Shown in pieces: positions 56,389 through 64,000 of a stretch of DNA of 64,000 nucleotides. The notes beneath the pieces were generated by a model that was not told where the DNA came from, made no database searches, and saw only the letters and a program-made list of their open reading frames with translations. A program made the translations under genes and the position numbers. Origin of the DNA: an uncultured Massilia sp. (GTDB lineage: Bacteria; Pseudomonadota; Gammaproteobacteria; Burkholderiales; Burkholderiaceae_D); contig NZ_CAJYEB010000025.1 in the NCBI RefSeq assembly GCF_913773735.1, positions 124,001 through 188,000 of the forward strand, read 5' to 3'. The number at the start of each line of letters is the position of its first letter. The stretch's first letter is position 1.

Positions 56389-59318
56389 CAGTGGATCTCC
56401 TTGGCGGGCGGCAGCGGCGGGGTGACGGCGGCGCGGCCGGCGCCGGGCGGCATGCGGTGGCTGCGCAGCGACTGGTGCGCCAGCGCCACCAGGATCAGCA
56501 TCGTCGCGCCCACCACCACCAGGAACACGCCGACGTCGAAGAAGAAGGCGCTCGGTACGTGCAGTTCGCCCAGCAGCGGCAGCGTGACGTGGGCCGTGTG
56601 GCTGGTGAGGAAGGGATAGCCGAACAGCCACGCGCCCATGCCGGTGCAGGCGGCGGTGACCAGCCCGAGCGCGATCCACCTGTGCGGGCGCAGGCGCAGA
56701 TGATCCTCCACCCATTCCGTGCCGGCCACCATGTACTGGACGATCAGCGCGGTGGCGAAGATCAGGCCGGCGACGAAGCCGCCGCCCGGCAGGTTGTGGC
56801 CGCGCATGAAGAAGTACAGCGCGATGATCCCCATCACCGGCAGCAGGAAGCGCAGGTAGACGGCCGGCACGGCCAGGTAGCCGCCGTTCTGCGCCTGGCG
56901 CTCCGGGGTCTGGCTCACGGCCGGGTCGACGTCGCTGGCCTGCTGCACGGGAATCGCGACGCTCTCCGGCGCCGGCCGGAAGCGCCGCAGCAGCGCGTAC
57001 ACGGTCAGCGCCACCGCGCCCAGCACGGTGATCTCGCCCATCGTGTCGAAGCCGCGGAAGTCGACCAGCAGCACGTTCACGACGTTGGCGCCGCCGCCCT
57101 CGCGCAGCGCGCGCAGCACGTAGAAGTCGCTGATCGTGCTGCCCGGCGCGCGCATCAGCACGACGTAGCTGACGGCGGCCAGTCCCAGGCCGCCGCCCAG
57201 CGCCGCCGCCACGTCGCGCGCGCGCCGCACCCAGGCGCTGGGCGGGATGCGCGCCGCGAAGCCGCGCGGGCGCCTGCGCGGCGGCAGCCAGCGCAGGCCG
57301 AGCAGGATCAGCACCGTCGTCACCGTTTCCACCATCAGCTGGGTCAGCGCCAGGTCGGGCGCCGACAGCCACAGGAAGGTGATGCTGGTGACCATGCCGG
57401 TGCCGCCCACCATGACCAGGGCCGCGAGGCGGTGGTACTTGGCCTTCCACGCGGCGCCCAGCGCGCAGGCAGCGCCGATCAGCCACAGCACGGCGAACGG
57501 CAGCGCGTCCACGTCGAAGTCCAGCACCGGCATGTCGGGCAGCGGCCAGGCCAGCAGCAGCGGTACGCCTGTCATCATCAGCATCACGGCCAGCAGCTGC
57601 GTCTGCAGGCGCCGGGTCGAGGTCCAGCGCATCAGGCGGATCGCCGCCAGGCCCATCGCCTGCATCGCGTTCTCGTACGCCTGCGCCCCCTTGATGCGGT
57701 GCAGGACCGGCACGTCGCTGCGCTCGCGCAGGTTGTGGCGGTGCTTGAGGAAGCGGTAGAACAGCCAGCCGCCGGCCAGCGCCACGAAGCTCATCACGAG
57801 CGGCAGGTTGAAGCCGTGCCAGATGGCCAGGTCGTAGGCCGGCATGCGCGCGCCCAGCACGGCGTGGGCGGCGACGGCCAGCACCGCGCCCACCACCAGG
57901 TTCGGCACCACGCCCACGGCCACGCACAGCAGCACCAGGCATTCGATCGGGAAGCGCATCCAGTGCGGCGGCTCGTTGGGCGGGTCCGGCAGGTCCTGTA
58001 CCAGGGGGCCGAAGAACACGCTGATGAAGCGCAGCGAATAGGCCACGCTGAAGATGCCCATCAGCGTGGCGGCCACCGCCATCGACCAGTCGTCGTCGCC
58101 GCCCACCAGCGCCGCCTCGGCGAAGAACATTTCCTTGGACAGGAAGCCGTTCAGCAGCGGCACCCCGGCCATCGCCGCGCTGGCGACCACGGCCAGCGCG
58201 GCCGTGATCGGCATCGCGTGGCGCAGGCCGCGCAGCACGCGCATGTCGCGCGTGCTGGTTTCGTGATCGACGATGCCGACCGCCATGAACAGCGAGGCCT
58301 TGAACACCGCGTGGTTCATCGTGTGGAAGATCGCCGCCACCACCGACAGCGGATTGCCGATCCCCAGCAGCACCGTGATCAGGCCCAGGTGGCTGATCGT
58401 GGAATACGCCAGCAGGCCCTTCATGTCGTTCTGGAAGATCGCGAAGAACGAGGCCAGCAGCAGCGTGCAGACGCCGGCGCCGCCGACGATCCAGGTCCAT
58501 TCGTGGCTGCCGGACAGCACCGGCCACAGGCGCATGAGCAGGAACACGCCGGCCTTGACCATCGTGGCCGAGTGCAGGTAGGCCGAGACCGGCGTGGGCG
58601 CCGCCATCGCGTGCGGCAGCCAGAAGTGGAACGGGAATTGCGCGCTCTTGGTCAGCGCCCCCAGCGCGATCAGCACCAGCGCCGGCAGGTATAGCGCGTG
58701 GGCGCGGATGCGCTCGCCCGCCGCCAGCACCGCGTCGAGTTTGTAGCTGCCGGCGATGTGCCCCAGGATCAGCATCCCGGCCAGCAGGCACAGGCCGCCC
58801 ATGGTGGTGACGGTGAAGGCCATGCGCGCGCCGCGGCGGGCGTCGTTGCGCTCGGACCAGTAGCCGATCAGCAGGAACGAGGTCAGGCTGGTCAGCTCCC
58901 AGAACACCACCAGCTGGATCAGGTTGCCCGACAGGACCACGCCCAGCATCGAGCCCATGAAGGCCAGCATGTAGGCGAAGAAGCGCGCCACCGGGTCGCG
59001 CCGCGACATGTAGTAGCGCGCATAGACCGTCACCAGCAGGCCGATGCCCAGCACCATGATCGAGAACAGCCAGGCCAGGCCGTCCATGCGCCAGGCCAGG
59101 TCCAGGCCGAACTCGGGCACCCAGGTGAAATAGGCGCGCAGCACCTCGCCGCGCTCGATGCGGCCGAACTGGACGGCAGCCAGCACCAGCGACGCCAGCG
59201 TGGCCACGCCCGCGACCAGCGCGGGGCGGGTACGCGATCCGGCCGGCATCGCGGCGGCGACGAACGCGGCGACGAAGGGAATCAGGACCAGCAGGGGCAG
59301 CGGCTGCAGCGGCAACAT
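56388..59318 (-). CDS. mrpA: Mrp antiporter fused A and B subunits
   Basis: This 976-residue protein fuses MrpA and MrpB, as in the Pha-type (group 2) systems. The first 500 residues form a NuoL-like proton channel with TSFLLIGYWSERNDARRGAR, then GALTKSAQFPFHFWLPHAM and SAYLHSATMVKAGVFLL. The C-terminal part contains the MrpB domain with FLLPVMGIIALYFFMRGHNLPGGGF. GGAGG lies seven bases before the ATG. It heads the operon A(B)-C-D-E-F-G, in which every junction overlaps. A universal stress protein gene ends 41 bp upstream and may be co-transcribed. Confidence 0.95.
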   Translation of the reverse strand: MLPLQPLPLLVLIPFVAAFVAAAMPAGSRTRPALVAGVATLASLVLAAVQFGRIERGEVLRAYFTWVPEFGLDLAWRMDGLAWLFSIMVLGIGLLVTVYARYYMSRRDPVARFFAYMLAFMGSMLGVVLSGNLIQLVVFWELTSLTSFLLIGYWSERNDARRGARMAFTVTTMGGLCLLAGMLILGHIAGSYKLDAVLAAGERIRAHALYLPALVLIALGALTKSAQFPFHFWLPHAMAAPTPVSAYLHSATMVKAGVFLLMRLWPVLSGSHEWTWIVGGAGVCTLLLASFFAIFQNDMKGLLAYSTISHLGLITVLLGIGNPLSVVAAIFHTMNHAVFKASLFMAVGIVDHETSTRDMRVLRGLRHAMPITAALAVVASAAMAGVPLLNGFLSKEMFFAEAALVGGDDDWSMAVAATLMGIFSVAYSLRFISVFFGPLVQDLPDPPNEPPHWMRFPIECLVLLCVAVGVVPNLVVGAVLAVAAHAVLGARMPAYDLAIWHGFNLPLVMSFVALAGGWLFYRFLKHRHNLRERSDVPVLHRIKGAQAYENAMQAMGLAAIRLMRWTSTRRLQTQLLAVMLMMTGVPLLLAWPLPDMPVLDFDVDALPFAVLWLIGAACALGAAWKAKYHRLAALVMVGGTGMVTSITFLWLSAPDLALTQLMVETVTTVLILLGLRWLPPRRRPRGFAARIPPSAWVRRARDVAAALGGGLGLAAVSYVVLMRAPGSTISDFYVLRALREGGGANVVNVLLVDFRGFDTMGEITVLGAVALTVYALLRRFRPAPESVAIPVQQASDVDPAVSQTPERQAQNGGYLAVPAVYLRFLLPVMGIIALYFFMRGHNLPGGGFVAGLIFATALIVQYMVAGTEWVEDHLRLRPHRWIALGLVTAACTGMGAWLFGYPFLTSHTAHVTLPLLGELHVPSAFFFDVGVFLVVVGATMLILVALAHQSLRSHRMPPGAGRAAVTPPLPPAKEIH

Positions 59319-59359
59319 CGGCCTACCTCCGACTTCGGCCGGGCCGGCGGCCCGGCGGT

Positions 59360-60247
59360 TCAGGCGCCGTCACCGGCGGCTCCGTCCGGCATCGCGGCCG
59401 GCACCAGCAGGGTATCGCAGGCGGCGTCCTGCAGCAGGTGGCCGCTGCGGCTGCCCACCAGCAGGCGGCGCAGCGCCGGCTCCTCACGCACGCCGAGCAC
59501 GGCCAGGTCGATGGCGTTGGCGCGCACGTAGCGCGCCAGCGCCGCCTCCGGCCCGCCCTCGCCCACCGCGAGCGCGACGCCGGCGCGCGCCTGCGGGGAC
59601 AGCCCGCAGGCGTCGACGAAGCGCTCCAGCTCGGCCTCCATCGCCACCTCGTCAGCCAGCGGCTCCATGCCGTCGCGCACGTGGAAGGCGACCAGGCGCC
59701 GGTCCGGGAACAGGCGCGCCGCCAGGCGCAGCGCGCGGCGCGCGGCCGTGCCCCCGTCGACGGCCACCAGCACGGCGCGGTACGGCGCGCGCACGCGCCG
59801 GCGCACCACCAGCAGCGGCTGCGCCAGGCCGTGCGCCACCCGCTCGACGGTCGAGCCGAGCAGCGCGCCCACCAGCGTCTCGCCGCGCGGGGCGCCGGTC
59901 ACCACCAGCCAGCCGGGCAGCGCGGCGGCCGCCTGCAGGATCGCCGCGTCGACCGGGCCGCCGGCGAAGCGCGGCTGCGCCTGCAGGCCGGCATCGGCGA
60001 ACTCGCGCGCCACCTCGGCGCGGGCGGCGCCTTCCGCGCGCGCCGCGCCGGCGGCATCGTCGCCGTCGAGCCAGGGCAGCACGTCGTCCGGCGCGCGCGC
60101 CGGCTCGTGCACCGTCAGCACCTCGACCGGCGCGCCGAATTCGGCGGCCAACTGCCTGGTGCGCTCGAGCGCGCGGTCGCAGCGCGGGCCGAAGTCGGTC
60201 GCGAGCAGGAGGCCGGGCAGCCGGGATGAATGATGAGGGTCGCGCAT
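59360..60247 (-). CDS. tandem universal stress protein
   Basis: This 295-residue protein has two UspA domains, at about 8-148 and 155-285. The first opens LPGLLLATDFGPRCDRALE and the second YRAVLVAVDGGTAARRAL. The ATP-type glycine motif near the end of each domain reads VVTGAPRGETLVGALLGST and VLGVREEPALRRLLVGSRS, both resembling the GxxG-x9-G(S/T) pattern. It lies 41 bp upstream of the mrp operon on the same strand, so it may be induced with it in salt or pH stress. The start codon lacks a strong ribosome binding site. Confidence 0.85.
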   Translation of the reverse strand: MRDPHHSSRLPGLLLATDFGPRCDRALERTRQLAAEFGAPVEVLTVHEPARAPDDVLPWLDGDDAAGAARAEGAARAEVAREFADAGLQAQPRFAGGPVDAAILQAAAALPGWLVVTGAPRGETLVGALLGSTVERVAHGLAQPLLVVRRRVRAPYRAVLVAVDGGTAARRALRLAARLFPDRRLVAFHVRDGMEPLADEVAMEAELERFVDACGLSPQARAGVALAVGEGGPEAALARYVRANAIDLAVLGVREEPALRRLLVGSRSGHLLQDAACDTLLVPAAMPDGAAGDGA

Positions 60248-60497
60248 GCCGTTCGTCGCAGTGATATCGAGGTGTCACTGTAACGGTTTTGTGGCGATTA
60301 CGACAACGCGTTACCGCTGCACTTCAACTATTTATTGAAAACAACTCATCCGGATCCGGGACGATGTATTCCAAGGCCATGTGCATCCGGGGGAACTGGA
60401 AGAACGCGATACGCCGCGACGGGCGCGACCTGTCCATGTCGTCTCCGGCGTCCGGGATCGCCGCGCGCGCCGACGGCTGCCGTACCGGGATGGGCGG

Positions 60498-60531
60498 GTG
60501 TCACACGAGGGTCATATCGACGCCCTATATT
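60498..60531 (+). promoter_or_regulatory. PHO-box-like element with -10 hexamer
   Basis: Two seven-base direct repeats, GTGTCAC (60498-60504) and GGGTCAT (60509-60515), are separated by four bases, the spacing of a PhoB half-site pair (consensus CTGTCAT-N4-CTGTCAT; five of seven bases match in each). Ten bases later is TATATT (60526-60531), a good -10. This is the layout of PhoB-activated promoters, in which the PHO box replaces the -35. The metallophosphoesterase starts at 60562. The rest of 60248-60497 shows no gene. Confidence 0.5.
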
Positions 60532-60561
60532 GTTGCGTTTTTACAATAACAAGGAGCACCA

Positions 60562-61989
60562 ATGACCAAGCCAGTCCCCCACCTGCGCGGCGTCCCCGCC
60601 CTCGCGCCGGCAGTCGCCGCCATGGCCGCGCTGCTCGCCGGCTGCGGCTCCACCATGGACGAAGCGTCCAGGAACGAGCACCTGAAGTACGCCTGGGTCG
60701 TCGTCGGCGACGGCGGCAAGCCGATCGCGCGCGTGGCCACCGACTACGACAGCTGCCCCTACGTCAACGTCGACGGCAACGCCACCCGCATGACGCTGCG
60801 CGCCGCCGCCGGCACCGCCGCCCTGCGCACCACCGCGAGCAGCCCGGCCGACTCGAAGCCGTCGGCCTTCCCGCTGGCCACCTGCGAAGCGACGCTGCCG
60901 GCCGGCGCCAAGGACGCCCGCGTCGGCGACAAGGCGCTGCCGCTGCCGAAGGCCGAGCCGCAGCGCGTGCTGGTGCTGGCCGATACCGGCTGCCGCCTGA
61001 AGAAGGCCGACAACGCCTTCCAGTCCTGCAACGACGGCGAGATGTGGCCGCTGGCGCAGATCGCCGCCACCGCCGCCGCGATGAAGCCGGACCTGGTGCT
61101 GCACATCGGCGACTACCACTACCGCGAGAACGCGTGCCCGGCCGACATCGCCGGCTGCAAGGACAGCCCGTGGGGCTATGGCTGGGATACCTGGGAGGCC
61201 GACCTGTTCAAGCCGGCCGCGCCGCTGCTGGCCGCCGCGCCCTGGATCGTCGTGCGCGGCAACCACGAGGAGTGCGCGCGCGCCGGCCAGGGCTGGTTCC
61301 GCCTGCTCGACACCCAGCCCTACAGTGCCGCGCGCAGCTGCGACGACCCGGCCAACGACGGCACCGCCAACTACACGACGCCGTATGCCGTCCCGCTGGG
61401 CGGCGACACCCAGGTGATCGTGTTCGATTCGGCGCGCACCGGCAAGGCCGCGCTGGCGGCCACCGATCCGCAATTCCTGGCCTACCAGAAGGATTTCAGG
61501 ACCGTGGCCACGCTGGCCGCGAAGCCGAAGACGACGAGCCTGTTCGTCAACCACCACCCGATCCTGGGCTATGCCCCGATCGCCGGCGGCGCGCCCGCGG
61601 GCGGCAATGCGGCGCTGCTGTCGGTGGCGGCGCAGGTGAACCCGACCGCCTACTACCCGGCGGGCATCGCGCTGGCGCTGCACGGCCACGTGCACGACTT
61701 CCAGGCCATCAATTTCAGCTCGAACCACCCGGCGACCTTCGTCAGCGGCAACGGCGGCGACAACCTCGACGTCGCCCTGCCCGACCCGTTCCCGGCCGGC
61801 GTGGCGCCGGCGCCCGGCGTCACCCTCGACCGGATCACCCACAGCGTGACCTTCGGCTTCATGGTGATGGAGCGCAGCGGCACCAGCTGGACCTTCAAGG
61901 CCTACACCAGGGCCGGCAAGCCGATGGCGACCTGCACCCAGTCGCTCAACAAGATCTCCTGCGACAAGGTGGGTTTCCTTGCAGGCTAA
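60562..61989 (+). CDS. lipoprotein metallophosphoesterase
   Basis: This 475-residue protein has a lipoprotein signal with Cys28 in LLAGC. A calcineurin-like metallophosphoesterase domain follows from about 130, with metal and active-site motifs in order: VLADTGCR, HIGDYHYREN, VRGNHEEC, VNHHPI and HGHVHDF. It probably hydrolyses phosphate esters outside the cytoplasm. AAGGAGCACCA precedes the ATG. Its 3' end overlaps the di-heme peroxidase gene by 11 bp. A PHO-box-like promoter suggests induction under phosphate starvation; the link to peroxidase activity is not obvious. Confidence 0.87.
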   Translation: MTKPVPHLRGVPALAPAVAAMAALLAGCGSTMDEASRNEHLKYAWVVVGDGGKPIARVATDYDSCPYVNVDGNATRMTLRAAAGTAALRTTASSPADSKPSAFPLATCEATLPAGAKDARVGDKALPLPKAEPQRVLVLADTGCRLKKADNAFQSCNDGEMWPLAQIAATAAAMKPDLVLHIGDYHYRENACPADIAGCKDSPWGYGWDTWEADLFKPAAPLLAAAPWIVVRGNHEECARAGQGWFRLLDTQPYSAARSCDDPANDGTANYTTPYAVPLGGDTQVIVFDSARTGKAALAATDPQFLAYQKDFRTVATLAAKPKTTSLFVNHHPILGYAPIAGGAPAGGNAALLSVAAQVNPTAYYPAGIALALHGHVHDFQAINFSSNHPATFVSGNGGDNLDVALPDPFPAGVAPAPGVTLDRITHSVTFGFMVMERSGTSWTFKAYTRAGKPMATCTQSLNKISCDKVGFLAG

Positions 61990-63217
61990 GCGCTTCTGCG
62001 CCGGCTTGCTGGCATCGGTGGCGGTGGCGGCCGCCTGCGCCGCCGCGGACGTCCAGCGCATCGGCGCGACCCCGCAACTGGCGGCGATGCCGGCCGTCGC
62101 GGGGCCGTTCGCGCCATCCCCGGCGCGCGCCGCGCTGGGACGCCAGGCGTTCTTCGATCCGCGCCTGTCCGAGCCGGCCGGCACCAGCTGCGCCAGCTGC
62201 CACGATCCGCGCCGGGCCTTCTCCGGCAACCACGGCTCGCGCCTGGGCGTGCCGCTGGGCGCCAGGGCCGACCTGGTCGGACTGCGCAACACGCCGTCGG
62301 CGCTGTACGTGGCCTACGTCCCGCGCCTGTTCTTCTACCAGGACGACGACGCCCTGGCCGCCACGCCGTTCGGCGGCCTGTTCGCCGACGGCCGCGCCGA
62401 CGACGTGCCAGACCTGGTGCGCCATCCGCTCATGAACCCGCTGGAGATGCACAACCGCAGCCTCGCCGACGTGGCGCGCAAGCTGCGCGCGGCGCCGTAC
62501 GCGGACGGCCTGCGGCGCGAGTTCGGCGCGCGCGCGCTCGACACGACGGCCGGCGCCCTCGCGGCCCTCGGCAAGGCCATGGAAAGCTTCTTGCAAAGCC
62601 GCGAGATGGCGCCGTTCTCGTCGCGCTACGACGCCTGGGTGCAGGGCAAGGCGCCACTGACGGCGCTGGAACTGCGCGGCCTGAAGCTGTTCAAGAATCC
62701 GGACAAGGGCAACTGCGCCAGCTGCCACAAGTTCAACGAGACGTCGAGCAACCCGGCGCGCTCGCTGTTCACCGACTTCGGCTACGACGCCATCGGCGTG
62801 CCGCGCAACCGCGCGATCCCCGCCACGCGCGACCCCGCCTATTTCGACACGGGACTGTGCGCCACCGCCGCCGCGGCAACCTGGCCGGAGCGCGCGCAGT
62901 GGTGCGGCTACTTCCGCACGCCCGGCCTGCGCAACGTCGCCGTGCGCGAACGATTCATGCACAACGGCGCGTTCTCCACGCTGCGCGACGCCGTCGCCTT
63001 CTACGCCACGCGCGGCATCGAGCCGGAACGCTGGTACAAGGACGGCGTCCTGTTCGACGACGTCCCGAAGGCCTACCGCGGCAACGTCAACGCCGCAACG
63101 CTGCCCTACAACCGCCGCAAGGGCATGCAGCCGGCGCTGGACGACGCCGAGATCGACGCCATCGTCGCCTTCCTGCGCACGCTCACCGACGCGCCCTGGG
63201 AGACGCGCGCGCCCTGA
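61979..63217 (+). CDS. di-heme cytochrome c peroxidase / MauG family protein
   Basis: This 412-residue exported protein has a signal peptide (cleavage near ACAAA) and two heme c motifs, CASCH at 71-75 and CASCH at 246-250, as in CcpA and MauG. RHPLMNPLEMHN near 149-159 and NVAVRERFMHNGAFST near the end carry family-conserved residues, including the likely Met ligand. It reduces peroxide with electrons from cytochromes or oxidises an organic substrate. The start appears to be a TTG at 61979, inside the end of the phosphoesterase gene, with AAGGTGGG upstream. An alternative later start would remove the signal peptide. Confidence 0.88.
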   Translation: MQAKRFCAGLLASVAVAAACAAADVQRIGATPQLAAMPAVAGPFAPSPARAALGRQAFFDPRLSEPAGTSCASCHDPRRAFSGNHGSRLGVPLGARADLVGLRNTPSALYVAYVPRLFFYQDDDALAATPFGGLFADGRADDVPDLVRHPLMNPLEMHNRSLADVARKLRAAPYADGLRREFGARALDTTAGALAALGKAMESFLQSREMAPFSSRYDAWVQGKAPLTALELRGLKLFKNPDKGNCASCHKFNETSSNPARSLFTDFGYDAIGVPRNRAIPATRDPAYFDTGLCATAAAATWPERAQWCGYFRTPGLRNVAVRERFMHNGAFSTLRDAVAFYATRGIEPERWYKDGVLFDDVPKAYRGNVNAATLPYNRRKGMQPALDDAEIDAIVAFLRTLTDAPWETRAP

Positions 63218-63384
63218 CGGCGCGCCGGCCTCCATTCCCCCGAAGCCGGCATTCGTCGGCCGCGCGACCGGCTTCGTCGCAGTCCGCTTTCGCCGGGCGG
63301 CGCCGCTTGGCATGATCGGCGCATCGCCGGCCGGGGCACGTCCCCCGGCCGGACGATCCGCACAAGAACGCCAAGAGGAAACGC

Positions 63385-64000
63385 ATGAAACCAATCGCCC
63401 CGTTGTTCGCCTCCGCCCTGCTGTCCGCCGTGAGTTCCACCGCGTGCGCCCAGGATGCGCTCAACGACATCGTCCGCAGCTCGACGAATACCAAGACCAC
63501 GTTCGCCGTGTTCGACGTGCGTCCCGCCGGCACCAGCCTGGAAGGCATCCAGGAAGCCGTCGCCGCCGCGTTCCGCAAGCACTACGACGGCATCAAGGTG
63601 ATGCAGCAGATGGCGCCGTATCCGCTGCCGGCCTACGCGCCGCGCATGGGCTTCCACCAGGAGTCGCTGCGCGGCAGCATCGTCAGCGCGCCGGACTGCC
63701 CCCAGGCGGCCGCCATCGTCACGTCCTCGGACGGCACGCTGGCCAGGTACGGCGAAGCCTCGGTGCTGCAGGGCTGCGTGTTCCCCTACCGCGATGGCTA
63801 CCGCGTCAACGTCTACGCTCTGTTCGTGCAGAAGTCCGGCGGCGCCGACGTCAACGTGCTGGGCGCCATGTTCGGCCGCGCCATCACCAACGCGGTCGGC
63901 ATCGGCGACTCCAGCCGCTTCATCGGCGAGACCGTCGACGACGTCGAGACGCGCCTGAAGGCGCTGGCGCCGGACGTGGCGCTGGTCGAACTGCAGCCGG
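63385..64000 (+). CDS. exported protein of unknown function (partial, cut by window end)
   Basis: An ATG at 63385 with AAGAGGAA upstream opens a 205-codon frame that runs off the window. A signal peptide (MKPIAPLFASALLSAVSSTACA) is followed by DALNDIVRSSTNTKTTFAVF and a mixed alpha/beta domain, with two cysteines (SAPDCPQAA and LQGCVFPY) that could form a disulfide. No family was recognised. It lies 167 bp after the peroxidase gene and may have its own promoter. Confidence 0.75.
   Translation, partial: MKPIAPLFASALLSAVSSTACAQDALNDIVRSSTNTKTTFAVFDVRPAGTSLEGIQEAVAAAFRKHYDGIKVMQQMAPYPLPAYAPRMGFHQESLRGSIVSAPDCPQAAAIVTSSDGTLARYGEASVLQGCVFPYRDGYRVNVYALFVQKSGGADVNVLGAMFGRAITNAVGIGDSSRFIGETVDDVETRLKALAPDVALVELQP

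Overview
The window is a GC-rich, gene-dense chromosomal segment. It most resembles a betaproteobacterium of the order Burkholderiales, probably the Massilia/Telluria/Duganella part of Oxalobacteraceae. This placement is inferred from the gene content: a ccoNOQP-G-H cbb3 oxidase cluster, a general porin of the Burkholderiales type, a four-cysteine FNR protein, many hybrid histidine kinases and a bacterial topoisomerase IB. No phylogeny was computed. I see no rRNA, tRNA, CRISPR array, prophage or intact insertion sequence.

Layout. 1-3.8 kb: high-affinity cbb3 cytochrome oxidase genes (end of ccoN, then ccoO, ccoQ, ccoP, ccoG, ccoH). 3.8-4.9 kb: a convergent porin gene. 5.2-10.9 kb, minus strand: a chemoreceptor followed at 19 bp by a tight four-gene run of APS kinase, DHH phosphoesterase, CHR-family transporter and sulfotransferase. 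I read this run as a self-contained PAPS-dependent sulfation cassette; it is the most interesting inferred system here. 11.7-18.6 kb: FNR, an acyl-CoA synthetase, a SET-domain protein, nicotinate phosphoribosyltransferase, an acyl-CoA dehydrogenase homologue and heme O synthase. 18.6-26.1 kb: a hybrid kinase, a stress-type flavin-binding protein, a BBE-type oxidoreductase, topoisomerase IB and a CPA1 Na+/H+ antiporter.

26.2-41.3 kb is dominated by signalling. It holds a YfiR-like periplasmic protein overlapping a CHASE8-type hybrid kinase, a PAS-REC regulator, a large PAS/GAF hybrid kinase, a REC-GGDEF diguanylate cyclase, a REC-kinase-REC hybrid, a hemerythrin-like protein and a NarX-type kinase. 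An oxidoreductase, a family 9 glycosyltransferase and a small HhH protein lie between them. An AT-rich intergenic stretch at 29.2-29.4 kb ends in a textbook intrinsic terminator and may encode a small RNA with anti-Shine-Dalgarno motifs.

41.5-53.3 kb: type II NADH dehydrogenase, envelope proteins, an acyltransferase, a DEAD-box helicase, a PH-domain protein, a lodAB pair (cysteine tryptophylquinone oxidase plus its maturation flavoprotein), and a membrane-anchored XRE regulator with an exported partner. 53.3-60.2 kb, minus strand: a universal stress protein followed by a complete six-gene Mrp cation/proton antiporter operon with fused A and B subunits. 60.5-64 kb: a lipoprotein metallophosphoesterase behind a PHO-box-like promoter, overlapping a MauG/CcpA-type di-heme peroxidase gene, then an exported protein cut by the window edge.
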